Origin: Syntrophomonadaceae bacterium
GTDB lineage: Bacteria > Bacillota > Dethiobacteria > SKNC01
Direction: 5' to 3'
Length of the DNA: 51,092 nucleotides
Assembly: GCA_003560915.1 (NCBI GenBank)
Contig: PWJM01000163.1
Coordinates: forward strand, 1-51,092
Shown here one piece after another: positions 1 to 10,253 of the stretch. The notes beneath the pieces are model-generated. The model did no database searches. It saw only the letters and a program-made list of their open reading frames with translations, and had not been told where the DNA came from. Numbering within the stretch: the stretch's first letter is position 1; the number at the start of each line of letters is the position of its first letter. The position numbers were made by a program, and so were the translations under genes.

Positions 1-1310
<1,310 letters not shown>

Positions 1311-1377
1311 TTACTTATTTATGCTTTACATTTCATGAATATGTTAGTCTGCTAAAAGAAAACATCTAACCTACGAG

Positions 1378-1406
1378 ATAATAACAGAATGTCTGCATTA
1401 TGTCAA
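1378..1406 (-). promoter_or_regulatory. Putative sigma-A promoter of purA (TTGACA-17 bp-TATTAT)
   Basis: Reverse strand TTGACA TAATGCAGACATTCTGT TATTAT, about 110 nt upstream of the purA start. Confidence 0.7.
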
Positions 1407-1562
1407 GGTTTACACGCTGTTCTGTGTGTTTATCTTGGGCTGTTTTATCTTATAGATAAATACTTATAGTTTATTTGGCTGTTAGGGAAGCCCAGGAGTG
1501 ACGCTTTCATCCCCGCAGCAAGCTGACAGGGTGGTTTTCAGTGGGTTCTCTATACCCTGTGA

Positions 1563-2921
1563 TTAAGTACCGGTTTCCGCCACATCAGAACGGGAGGCCA
1601 TATTTTGAAACCGGGTAAATGAATCCTGGAAATATAGTTTAATGGTATCAATGGGGCCGTTCCTCTGCTTAGCGATGATAATTTCTGCAATATTCTTTTC
1701 CTGGGAATCCTGACGGTAATAATCATCTCGATATATAAAGGCGACCAGGTCAGCATTGGCCTCGATTCCTCCGGATTCCAGAAGGTCGCTTAAAATGGGC
1801 CTCTTGTCATTTCTGGTTTCCACCGCCCGGCTCAGCTGGGACAGGGCTATGATGGGAACATTGAGTTCTTTGGCCAGGGCCTTGAGTGAACGGGAAATAA
1901 AGGAAATTTCCTGCTGTCGGTTTTCCTGTCTGCCGTGGGCACGCATCAGCTGAAGATAGTCTATAAAGATGATGCTCAGCCCATGTTCAGCCATGAGCCT
2001 TCTAGCCTTTGCCCGAATTTCCATGACGCTGATGGCCGGGGTATCATCGATATAAATGGGGGCTTCCGCCAGGGGCCCCACGGCCCGGACCAGCTTGGGC
2101 CAATCGTCTCCCGTTAAAAAACCCCTGCGCAGCCGGTGGGCATCAATTCCTGCCTGAGCACAGAGCATTCGCATCACCAGCTGTTCTTTGGACATTTCCA
2201 GGCTGAATACGGCAACGGGAAGCTTTTCCCGGGTTCCGATATGCTGGGCCATATTCAGAGCCAGTGTGGTCTTCCCCATCCCCGGCCGAGCGGCCACGAT
2301 AATAAGATCGGAATTCTGAAAACCGGAGGTGATATTATCCAGGTCCTTAAAACCGGTAGGCACCCCGGTAATCCCCTTCTTATGCTCGTACAGATATTCA
2401 ATGCGTTCGAAGGTTTCCATAAGGATATCCTTAATCACTACATAGCTTCTTTGTGCCCCCTGGTTGGCCACCTGGAAAATCAATTTTTCAGATTCATCCA
2501 GTATTTCTTCTAACTCATCCCCTCCGTCATAACACCGGCTGGCAATTTTTGAGGAAACGCTGATCAGCTGCCTCAGCACAGCCTTCTCTCTAACAATGGC
2601 AGCGTATGTGGCTATGTTGGCTGCGGTGGGCACGAAATCAACTATTTTAGTCAGGTAAGAAGCCCCTCCCACCATTTCCAGCTGGTTCCTCTGCCGGAGC
2701 TCTTCACTTAGGGTTACCAGGTCTACCGGTTCCCCCCGATCCGAAAGGTCCAGCATGGCTTGAAAAATCTTTTGATGGTTTTCCCGGTAAAAATCTTCAG
2801 ATTTTAAATGTTCCACGCCGGTAATGATGGCTTCCCGTTCCAGGAGCATAGAGCCCAATACAGACTGTTCCGCCTCCAGGTTGTGGGGAGGGATTTTATC
2901 AATTAAATCACTCATAATCAT
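1563..2921 (-). CDS. dnaB: Replicative DNA helicase DnaB
   Basis: 452 aa; MSDLIDKIPPHNLEAEQSVLGSMLL, Walker A ARPGMGKTTLALN, IIFIDYLQLM, LSQLSRAVE. True start is probably the second Met (MSDLID). Confidence 0.97.
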   Translation of the reverse strand: MIMSDLIDKIPPHNLEAEQSVLGSMLLEREAIITGVEHLKSEDFYRENHQKIFQAMLDLSDRGEPVDLVTLSEELRQRNQLEMVGGASYLTKIVDFVPTAANIATYAAIVREKAVLRQLISVSSKIASRCYDGGDELEEILDESEKLIFQVANQGAQRSYVVIKDILMETFERIEYLYEHKKGITGVPTGFKDLDNITSGFQNSDLIIVAARPGMGKTTLALNMAQHIGTREKLPVAVFSLEMSKEQLVMRMLCAQAGIDAHRLRRGFLTGDDWPKLVRAVGPLAEAPIYIDDTPAISVMEIRAKARRLMAEHGLSIIFIDYLQLMRAHGRQENRQQEISFISRSLKALAKELNVPIIALSQLSRAVETRNDKRPILSDLLESGGIEANADLVAFIYRDDYYRQDSQEKNIAEIIIAKQRNGPIDTIKLYFQDSFTRFQNMASRSDVAETGT

Positions 2922-2924
2922 ACC

Positions 2925-4865
2925 TCAATCAGTTATTTTTAGTTGAAACAGTAATTCCAAAAGCTCCCGGGCGGTAGATACGCCGATCACTTCGATTTCG
3001 CTGAAACTGGCGTAAATATCCCTGAGGTTCGCTTCGGGAACATATATTTTTTTAATCCCTGCCTGTTTAGCCCCATAGACCTTTTCCTGTATGCCTCCTA
3101 CGGGTTTTATTTTCCCCTGCAGAGATATTTCTCCGCTTACAGCAAGGTCCGTCCTGATGGGCTGGTTTTGGAGGGCACTGTACATGGCCGCCAGCATCGC
3201 CGCTCCCGCAGAAGGCCCTTCGATGTTCCCCCCGCCGATGACATTCACGTGAAGGTCGTATTCGTTCAAGTCTTTACCGGTAAGCCGCTTTATGGCGGTA
3301 ACGGCATTAAAGACGGAATCCCTGGCCATGGAGCCGGCGGTATCATTGAACCGTATGCTTCCCTTTCCGTTAAGGGCAGGAAATATGGCTGCTTCAATTT
3401 CCAGGACAACCCCGATATATCCGAAGGAACCCAACCCGAATATTCTTCCGGCCTGTTCCTCTTCACCGGCTTTAACGGAAACATAAGGGGCCAGCCGGGC
3501 CGTTTGAATCACTTTAAGTACTTCTTCTTCGGAGATGCGTACCGCAGTGTCACCGGGTTCCGCTTCCCCGCCTGCCTGTTCAAAGAGGGCCAATCCGTAA
3601 GCATCGGCCAGAATGTTAATGGCTTTTCGCCCTTCAATGGTGTACTCACTGATGATGCCAGGCACCTGGGGAACCAATTCCACGTTCAGTTTTTTGGCCG
3701 CCCCAACAATTATTTTTTGAATATCTTCAGAACTCAGGGGCTCAAAATAAACTTCGGTACAGCGGGAGCGCAAGGCTGGAGACATTTTGGAGGGACTCCG
3801 GGTGGTAGCCCCAATGAGAATAAAATCTGCAGGCGCACCCTGCTCAAACAATTTTTTAATATATTGGGGGATGTTGTCATCACTGGGGTCGTAGTAAGCA
3901 GAGTCGAAAAAAATACGTTTATCCTCCAGCACCTTTAACAGTTTGCTCTGCAGATGGATGTCCATTTCCCCAATCTCATCGATAAAGAGCACTCCTCCAT
4001 GGGCATCGGTTACCAGACCCGGTTTGGGTTCCGGGATGCCTCCTTCCACCAGTTCTCTTCTGGCCCCCTGATAGATAGGGTCATGAACAGAGCCCGTCAG
4101 GGGGTTTGTAGCCTCCCTGGGATCCCAGCGAAGGGTGGTGGCATCTACCTCTTCAAAGGGAGCATCCCCTTCAAAAGGGGTATAGGAAAGCTTTTTGGCT
4201 GCCTGAAGAGCCAGCCGGGCAGCAGTGGTTTTCCCCACCCCCGGAGGCCCGTACAAAATGATGTGCTGGGGATAAGGAGCTGCCAGCTTGGAGAGCAGGG
4301 ACTTCACTGCACTGCTCTGCCCCACTATTTCTTCCAGTGTAGAGGGACGAAGCACCTCCATAATGGAACGGGAAAGCCGAACCTTCTCTTTTTTCTCCAA
4401 CACCGCCAGCTTTTTAAGGGTCTGGGCATTTTCAGCCCCTTCCTGTTCTGTTAGAATCTGTTTTTTCAAATCCTGCATATATTCATCATGTTTTTCCTGC
4501 ATCTTGATATTTATTTTAGCCTGTAGGGAATCCTCCAGGGATTTCCTGGCCAGCAAATCTGCAATTTCTTCCTCGATCTCTTCCAAAATCTCCGGAATTT
4601 CCTCCGTTTCCGGGAGGTCCTCCAGGGTGGGGTCTTCGTATACTACTTTCTGCAGGCCTAAGATCTTTTCTTCCATTTCCTGAGAGCGGAGAAGTTTCAA
4701 AGCCTCCAGTTTTCCTGCCTTTAAAATAAGCTTATCCGCCCCCAAAATGTCCGACAGCATATCATAAATGACAGACACTCTTTTCCGGGTCTTTTCCTTA
4801 GAGGATAAGTTTTTATTGAATTTTTTTAACATGGAATCAAAATTATCAGGCTTTATGTTTTTCAT
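2925..4865 (-). CDS. lonC: Lon-family ATP-dependent protease, LonC/LonB-like (sporulation-associated type)
   Basis: 646 aa; AAA+ GPPGVGKTTAARLAL, DAHGGVLFIDEIGEMD, Lon Ser-Lys protease core GGGNIEGPSAGAAMLAA...KIKPVGGIQEKVYGAKQAG; lacks the LonA LAN substrate domain; adjacent to dnaB. Confidence 0.85.
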   Translation of the reverse strand: MKNIKPDNFDSMLKKFNKNLSSKEKTRKRVSVIYDMLSDILGADKLILKAGKLEALKLLRSQEMEEKILGLQKVVYEDPTLEDLPETEEIPEILEEIEEEIADLLARKSLEDSLQAKINIKMQEKHDEYMQDLKKQILTEQEGAENAQTLKKLAVLEKKEKVRLSRSIMEVLRPSTLEEIVGQSSAVKSLLSKLAAPYPQHIILYGPPGVGKTTAARLALQAAKKLSYTPFEGDAPFEEVDATTLRWDPREATNPLTGSVHDPIYQGARRELVEGGIPEPKPGLVTDAHGGVLFIDEIGEMDIHLQSKLLKVLEDKRIFFDSAYYDPSDDNIPQYIKKLFEQGAPADFILIGATTRSPSKMSPALRSRCTEVYFEPLSSEDIQKIIVGAAKKLNVELVPQVPGIISEYTIEGRKAINILADAYGLALFEQAGGEAEPGDTAVRISEEEVLKVIQTARLAPYVSVKAGEEEQAGRIFGLGSFGYIGVVLEIEAAIFPALNGKGSIRFNDTAGSMARDSVFNAVTAIKRLTGKDLNEYDLHVNVIGGGNIEGPSAGAAMLAAMYSALQNQPIRTDLAVSGEISLQGKIKPVGGIQEKVYGAKQAGIKKIYVPEANLRDIYASFSEIEVIGVSTARELLELLFQLKITD

Positions 4866-4897
4866 CCGTCAATACCTCCCCGCTGGCCAAAAGCCTT

Positions 4898-5341
4898 CTA
4901 CCCTTCTTCCACGATAACCTCAATTTCTGCGGATATTTCCGGGTGCAGTTTCAGGGTTACGGTATAAGAACCCAATCCTCGGATGGGTTCCCCCAGGTCA
5001 ATTTTCCGTCGGTCTACGTTATAGCCCTGTTCCTGAAGCTTCTGGGCAATATCTTTGCTGGTTACCGACCCAAAAAGCTTGCCCCCTTCCCCTACCCGTG
5101 CGCTGAGGGTTACCTTTACGCCCTTCAGCTTTTCAGCCAGGGCTTCCATCTTTTCCTTTTCATCCTGTTCTTTCCGTTCAAGAGTTTTCTTCTGAGTTTC
5201 CAAATCCTTCAATGCCTTGGGAGTAGCTTCCATCGCCAGCCCCTTGGGGATCAAGAAATTTCGGGCATATCCGTTGGAAACTTCCTTTACATCGCCTCTA
5301 TCACCTAACTTTTTTACCTCCTGCAGCAGGATTACTTTCAT
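4898..5341 (-). CDS. rplI: 50S ribosomal protein L9
   Basis: 147 aa; [36 protein letters not shown]. Confidence 0.98.
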   Translation of the reverse strand: MKVILLQEVKKLGDRGDVKEVSNGYARNFLIPKGLAMEATPKALKDLETQKKTLERKEQDEKEKMEALAEKLKGVKVTLSARVGEGGKLFGSVTSKDIAQKLQEQGYNVDRRKIDLGEPIRGLGSYTVTLKLHPEISAEIEVIVEEG

Positions 5342-5450
5342 AGAAATCTCCTTTCTGTACAGCTTAAACTTTAATTCTCTAGTTGAAGCAGGTTTTCCTT
5401 CTATCCCGGGGAGTAGTTTATGGTAACTTTTTTAGAATCTTGAAAAAGGT

Positions 5451-5489
5451 AAAAAGGAGAACAATTCTACATAGAAAATGTCCTCCTCT
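5451..5489 (-). terminator. Hairpin followed by T-run downstream of rpsR
   Basis: Reverse strand GGAGGACA...TGTTCTCC followed by TTTTT, between rpsR and rplI. Confidence 0.5.
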
Positions 5490-5588
5490 CGATTTGCATA
5501 TGATTTTCTTCATAATTTCTGTGAGCATCTGCCTTACTCCTGTCCGTTGGCATCTGCCCAATTATATCCGGTCTCTTTTTCTGAATTA

Positions 5589-5819
5589 CTATTCTATGGT
5601 ATAGGGCAAAAGGGCAATATTACGGGATCTTTTTATGGCCCGGGTCAGCTGCCTCTGATGGCCGGCACAGTTGCCGGAAATTCTACGGGGTAAGATTTTG
5701 CCCCGCTCGGTAATAAAACGTCTCAGCTTATCAGCTGACTTGTAATCGATATTTTCAACTTTTTCTACACAAAAGCTGCAGACTTTCTTTCTTCCTTTTC
5801 TGCCGCGATCTCTTCTCAA
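5589..5819 (-). CDS. rpsR: 30S ribosomal protein S18 (zinc-ligand type)
   Basis: 76 aa; [63 protein letters not shown]. Confidence 0.98.
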   Translation of the reverse strand: MRRDRGRKGRKKVCSFCVEKVENIDYKSADKLRRFITERGKILPRRISGNCAGHQRQLTRAIKRSRNIALLPYTIE

Positions 5820-5887
5820 GCAGAACTCCTCCTTTGCTTAGCAATTCATCTCGCCCCCTGTAAAAGGGAGGCTTCTTTGTTGTTCAA

Positions 5888-6283
5888 CTAAAAGGGCACA
5901 TCCTCGTCGGAGACTTCCCCTCCAATAAAATCATCAAAGGAATCCCCTTTGGACGGCGAATCTTTCTTGTCCAAAAATCGAACATTATCGGCTACCACTT
6001 CCGCGATGGTTCTCTTTTGGCCCTCATCCGTCTCATAATTCCTGACCTGGAGCCTTCCGGTCACCGCTACCAATCTACCTTTACTCAAATAATTTGCACA
6101 GGTTTCAGCCAGTTTTCTCCAGGTTACAATCCTGATAAAATCAGCTTCTCTTTCGCCCTGCTGGTTGGTAAAGTTCCTGTCAACCGCCAGGGTAAAAGTT
6201 GCCATGGCATTTCCACCGGAGGGAGTATATCTCAGTTCCGGGTCCCTGGTCAGCCTTCCTACTAAAACAATGGTATTAATCAT
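5888..6283 (-). CDS. ssb: Single-stranded DNA-binding protein
   Basis: 131 aa; [37 protein letters not shown]-terminal acidic tip EVSDEDVPF. Confidence 0.97.
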   Translation of the reverse strand: MINTIVLVGRLTRDPELRYTPSGGNAMATFTLAVDRNFTNQQGEREADFIRIVTWRKLAETCANYLSKGRLVAVTGRLQVRNYETDEGQKRTIAEVVADNVRFLDKKDSPSKGDSFDDFIGGEVSDEDVPF

Positions 6284-6307
6284 TTCCTAAAAGCACCACC
6301 TTTTCTT

Positions 6308-6595
6308 TTATTCTTCTTCTCGAACAATCAGGTAGCGCAGAACCCCATCGGTAATTCTAAAAGACCTCTCCAGCTCCTCACAGGCTTTAGAGGGAGCAGT
6401 GTAGTTCATTAAAACGTAAAAGCCTTCCTTCTGCTTATTCACTTCATAGGCCAGCTTTTTCTTGCCCCACTTGTCTAAGTTGGACACCTCGCCGCCTTCC
6501 CGCTCTACAATGGATTTAAATTTCTCAATTAATTCCTCAATTTTTTCCTCTTCCAGCTGGGATTGAAGAATATACATGGTCTCATATTTTTGCAT
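6308..6595 (-). CDS. rpsF: 30S ribosomal protein S6
   Basis: True start at MQKYETMYILQSQLEEEKIEELIEKFK (6595), preceded by AAGGGAGGTGA; the track ORF is N-terminally over-extended to 6781. Confidence 0.96.
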   Translation of the reverse strand: MQKYETMYILQSQLEEEKIEELIEKFKSIVEREGGEVSNLDKWGKKKLAYEVNKQKEGFYVLMNYTAPSKACEELERSFRITDGVLRYLIVREEE

Positions 6596-6600
6596 TAGCT

Positions 6601-6650
6601 CACCTCCCTTCGGACTAACGGCCCCGCAGAAACTGCGGAGCAGGGATCTC
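6601..6650 (-). promoter_or_regulatory. Candidate S6:S18 autoregulatory leader hairpin
   Basis: Reverse strand CCCTGCTCCGCAGTTTCTGCGGGGCCGTTAGTCCGAAGGG just upstream of the rpsF RBS: inner CCGCAG/CTGCGG stem with an unpaired CCG on the 3' side, the arrangement described for S6:S18 leaders. Confidence 0.5.
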
Positions 6651-6728
6651 TCTTTTGTATTCCCCAGGCTGAAAGCCGGGGGTTTAGAAGGCCTCTGGTA
6701 ACTTAGACCAGAATGACCAACAAACTTT

Positions 6729-6757
6729 ATTATATCAGGCATTTTTCTCAAGAGCAA
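6729..6757 (-). promoter_or_regulatory. Putative sigma-A promoter of rpsF-ssb-rpsR (TTGCTC-17-TATAAT)
   Basis: Reverse strand TTGCTC TTGAGAAAAATGCCTGA TATAAT. Confidence 0.6.
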
Positions 6758-6822
6758 GCGGGAAGGAAGTTTATTTTTCAAACTGCGGTTAAATACCGGG
6801 ATTCACGTGCTGCCTGTATCCT

Positions 6823-7920
6823 TTATACATTAAAACGAAACTGTATCACATCACCGTCCTGAACGACGTAGTCTTTGCCCTCCAAACGCATAAGCCCCTT
6901 TTCCCTGGCTCTGGCAAAAGACCCCTCCTGTTCCAGTGCATGAAAGGAAATTACCTCCGCCCTGATAAAACCTCTCTCCATATCCGTATGAATTTTGCCT
7001 GCGGCTTTTACCGCCCGGGTCCCCTCCGGAAGGGTCCAGGCCCGTGTTTCTTTCCCCTTGGCGGTAAAAAAAGTAATGAGATTTAAAAGCCGGTAGCTGG
7101 TATTAATCAACTCATCCAGCCCGGAGTGGGCCCAGCCCAGCCCCTCCAGGAACTCCTGTTTTTCCTCTATAGAAAAGTCATTTAATTCTTCTTCCATACC
7201 GGCACTTATGGTTAAAACCTCAGCTCTTTCGCATCCTAAAGCATCGGGCAATTCTCTTTTAAGATTCTCCCGTTCCTGCTCAGTCAAATCCTCGTCCACA
7301 TTAAACACATACAGTGCCGGCTTCGCGGTCAAAAGAAAAAGTTCCTGCATGATATAGCTTCCCTTATCTTTTAATGCGAAATCCCTGGCCAACCCTTCCT
7401 GGTTTAAATGGCCCTCCAGCTTCTCCAGAAAAGATAATTCCTCTTTATACCGGGGCTCACCGGTTTTCAACATTTTTGAAGTTTTTTCCCTTCTATTCCT
7501 TACCGTTTCCAGGTCGGCCATAATGAGCTCAAATTGAATGACGGCCAGGTCCTCCCGCCAGTTTCCTGTCCCGGCGGCATAGGCAACATTAGGGTCGCTG
7601 AAATGCCTTAAGACATGGATGAGAGCATCCACTTCCCTGATATTGGCCAGAAACCGGTTGCCCAATCCTTCCCCCCGGCTGGCGCCCTTAACCAGGCCGG
7701 CCACATCCACGAACTCTATATAGTTGGGGGTAATTTTTTCCGCCCCGGCGATCTCTGCAACCTTCTCCAGCCGAGGGTCGGGAACAGAAACCATGCCGAT
7801 ATTAGGCTCAATGGTGCAGAAGGGATAGCTGGCCGCTTCTGCCTCCAGGCAGGTCAGGGCATTAAAAAGCGTAGTTTTGCCTACGTTGGGAAGGCCGATT
7901 ATTCCACATTTAAAAGACAC
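6823..7920 (-). CDS. ychF: Redox-regulated ATPase/GTPase YchF (Obg family)
   Basis: 365 aa; MSFKCGIIGLPNVGKTTLFNALT...NYIEFVDVAGLVKGASRGEGLGNRFL; TGS C-terminus DYVVQDGDVIQFRFNV. Confidence 0.97.
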   Translation of the reverse strand: MSFKCGIIGLPNVGKTTLFNALTCLEAEAASYPFCTIEPNIGMVSVPDPRLEKVAEIAGAEKITPNYIEFVDVAGLVKGASRGEGLGNRFLANIREVDALIHVLRHFSDPNVAYAAGTGNWREDLAVIQFELIMADLETVRNRREKTSKMLKTGEPRYKEELSFLEKLEGHLNQEGLARDFALKDKGSYIMQELFLLTAKPALYVFNVDEDLTEQERENLKRELPDALGCERAEVLTISAGMEEELNDFSIEEKQEFLEGLGWAHSGLDELINTSYRLLNLITFFTAKGKETRAWTLPEGTRAVKAAGKIHTDMERGFIRAEVISFHALEQEGSFARAREKGLMRLEGKDYVVQDGDVIQFRFNV

Positions 7921-7977
7921 TGTCCATCATCCTCCCTTCTGGAACTTACTGCTGCAAATACGGGAAAAGAGGCCTTT

Positions 7978-8166
7978 TTAAGATTCCCTTTGGACAATTT
8001 TGCGTGCACTCTTTTCAAATTTAGCCCGGGGAAGCATGATGCTTCTACCACAGCGGGTACATTTAATGCGGAAGTCCATACCCACCCGAAGAATTTCCCA
8101 GCGGTTGTTCCCACAGGGATGAGTTTTTTTCATTTCTACAATCTGTCCGATTTCATAGTTTGCCAT
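7978..8166 (-). CDS. DUF951 family small protein
   Basis: 62 aa; MANYEIGQIVEMKKTHPCGNNRWEILRVGMDFRIKCTRCGRSIMLPRAKFEKSARKI, the typical ychF neighbour. Confidence 0.9.
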   Translation of the reverse strand: MANYEIGQIVEMKKTHPCGNNRWEILRVGMDFRIKCTRCGRSIMLPRAKFEKSARKIVQRES

Positions 8167-8432
8167 AACGATTCTTCTGTCTCCGGTTATCAGGCAGTTT
8201 TATAGGGCCTTTACCGGTTTAAAGCCCTGAAATGCTGCCTTGGCTTCCCACCTGAGGGCAGAAACGAACCAGAGACTTCTCCTTCCAAATAAGATGCCTA
8301 ACTTTTCCCCCAAGAAGGGAGAGTCTGACGGAACAGGAGTTCGATAACCATATTATACATGCTATGGGATTTGCTGTCAATTGTTTTTTCTGTGTTTTTT
8401 TCTGCTTTATTTTTCCGGATAAAATTTCTTTT

Positions 8433-9311
8433 TTACTCCTCTTCTCCATCCCTTGGGGAGCCCAGTTCCTGCCGCTGGTAAATAACTCTGCGGGGGAAAG
8501 GAATTTCGATGTTTTCCTGGTCAAACCTTTCCTTAATGGCCTTTCTCATTTCCCGCTCTATTTTCCACTGCTGCATGGGTTCTGTATCGGCCACCATTCT
8601 TACAGTGATCCCGGAGTCCGCCAGATCAACCACCCCAAGCACCAGAGGGCCCTCCTTTATCTCGCTGAAGCGCTGGCCCAATTCCTCTCCTAACTGGACT
8701 AAAACCTGCTCCACTCTCTCCAGGTCTTCGCCATAATCGACATCTACATCCACAATAGCCCTCATGGTACCGGTGGTATGGTTGGTGACCACTTCAATCT
8801 TACCATTGGGTATGATGTGCTGTTCTCCTGTAAAATCCCTCAGCCGAGTGGTTCTAAGACCGATTTCCTCCACGATCCCCGTATAGCTTCCTGCAGTGAT
8901 ATAATCCCCCACGGACATTTGCCCTTCCAGTATAAAAAAGAAACCGCTGATAATATCCGATACTAAGCTTTGGGCTCCAAAGCCCACCGCCAGACCCAGG
9001 ATCCCTGCGCTGGCCAGGATAGGAGTGTAATCAATGTCCAACTCTCTTAAAATCATAATAATGAATATAAAAAATATAAAATAGCGGTAAATACTTTTAA
9101 TCAAAGACCTTAGAGTCTTTAATTTTGCCGGGGCAAGGGTGAGCCTGCCCTCCCTCTCAGTAAATATTTTATCTATGGCTACATAACCAAGGCGAAGCAC
9201 AAGATATGCCATTACGGCTATCACTGCAATTTTAATCAACACCACCGCACCGGAGATCAGTTCCTGGTCCAGGTTAATATACTGCTGAATGGTTTCTAAG
9301 ACCGGCTGCAT
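8433..9311 (-). CDS. Small-conductance mechanosensitive channel (MscS family)
   Basis: 292 aa; multiple TM segments; ILASAGILGLAVGFGAQSLVSDIISGFFFILEGQMSVGDYI; IPNGKIEVVTN. Confidence 0.93.
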   Translation of the reverse strand: MQPVLETIQQYINLDQELISGAVVLIKIAVIAVMAYLVLRLGYVAIDKIFTEREGRLTLAPAKLKTLRSLIKSIYRYFIFFIFIIMILRELDIDYTPILASAGILGLAVGFGAQSLVSDIISGFFFILEGQMSVGDYITAGSYTGIVEEIGLRTTRLRDFTGEQHIIPNGKIEVVTNHTTGTMRAIVDVDVDYGEDLERVEQVLVQLGEELGQRFSEIKEGPLVLGVVDLADSGITVRMVADTEPMQQWKIEREMRKAIKERFDQENIEIPFPRRVIYQRQELGSPRDGEEE

Positions 9312-9452
9312 TTTTTCGCTCCTTTATTTAAGGTTGGTTCATCAAAGCATTTTTAAAGGCTGCCTGCGGCCCCTGAAATGCGGGAAAAAGGCTTTAAACA
9401 GCATGGACTTCAAAAACAATAGGCCCCAAAGGCTGTATCAAAAACATACAAC

Positions 9453-9484
9453 AGCGCCGACCCATTTCGGACCGGCGCTTTTTA
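9453..9484. terminator. GC-rich hairpin between adk and mscS
   Basis: AGCGCCG acccatttcggac CGGCGCT followed by TTTT on the plus strand; lies downstream of adk (minus strand). Confidence 0.5.
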
Positions 9485-9504
9485 AGTACAGAGAAGTTCC
9501 TTCC

Positions 9505-10155
9505 TTACGCTAATTTACCAAGGGCAGCAATAATTTCATCCAGTACGGCTTTCATGTCTTGATTGCCGTTGATATTAAGGATAATGCCCCTCTTGGTATA
9601 ATAATCAATTAATGGAGCAGTTTGAGAGTGATATACTTCCAGTCTCTCTTTGGCTGTTTCAACGGTGTCGTCATCTCTCTGGTAAAGTTCGCCGCCGCAG
9701 CTGTCACAAACATTTCTTACTTTGGGTGCTTTAAACTTTACGTGGAAACTGGCGCCGCACCCTTTACACATTCTCCGGCCGGTGAGTCTGTCCACCAACT
9801 CTTCGTCGGGAACGTCAATGTTAACAACTCCGTCTATTTTGATGCCCATATGCTCTACTACTTTATCCAGGGCTTCTGCCTGGTTGGCATTCCGGGGAAA
9901 ACCATCCAAAAGGAATCCTTTGCTGGTGTCCGGCTTGCGAAGCCTTTCTGTTACCACGCCTACTACGATTTCATCGGGGACCAACTGTCCCTGATCCATG
10001 TACCCTTTGGCCTTTAAACCCATTTCCGTACCTTCCCTTAATGCCGCCCTAAATATGTCTCCTGTTGAGATGTGGGGAATGTTATATTTTTTTACAATGC
10101 CTTCTGCCTGTGTTCCTTTTCCTGCTCCCGGTGGTCCTAATAAAATTAAACGCAT
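9505..10155 (-). CDS. adk: Adenylate kinase (zinc-lid type)
   Basis: 216 aa; MRLILLGPPGAGKGTQAEGIVKKYNIPHISTGDIFRAALREGT; lid CKGCGASFHVKFKAPKVRNVCDSCGGELYQRDDD. Confidence 0.97.
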   Translation of the reverse strand: MRLILLGPPGAGKGTQAEGIVKKYNIPHISTGDIFRAALREGTEMGLKAKGYMDQGQLVPDEIVVGVVTERLRKPDTSKGFLLDGFPRNANQAEALDKVVEHMGIKIDGVVNIDVPDEELVDRLTGRRMCKGCGASFHVKFKAPKVRNVCDSCGGELYQRDDDTVETAKERLEVYHSQTAPLIDYYTKRGIILNINGNQDMKAVLDEIIAALGKLA

Positions 10156-10253
10156 TACAAAATCCCTCCCAGTTTTTCTGTAAGTATATTAACAGAATTT
10201 TCATAAAGTAAATTCTCCGTATGTATCCGAAAATCCTGCTATTCTTAAAAAAA

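Noticed and set aside
1484-1540. Plus-strand TTAGGGAAGCCCAGGAGTGACGC...TCCCCGCAGCAAGCTGAC, slightly reminiscent of a cobalamin riboswitch core
   Set aside because: Other conserved elements are absent, and the sequence downstream is the antisense 3' end of dnaB with no target gene.
1528-1561. ACAGGGT/ACCCTGT inverted repeat just after the dnaB stop
   Set aside because: Long loop and no T-run; not convincing as a terminator.
3168-3938. 256-aa plus-strand ORF
   Set aside because: Antisense to the lonC coding region; no domain signal.
8219-8524. 101-aa minus-strand ORF overlapping the end of mscS
   Set aside because: Low complexity, no RBS or domain; overlaps mscS out of frame.
9289-9513. 74-aa plus-strand ORF between mscS and adk
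   Set aside because: No homology signal I recognise, spans a GC hairpin and overlaps mscS and adk ends; probably non-coding.
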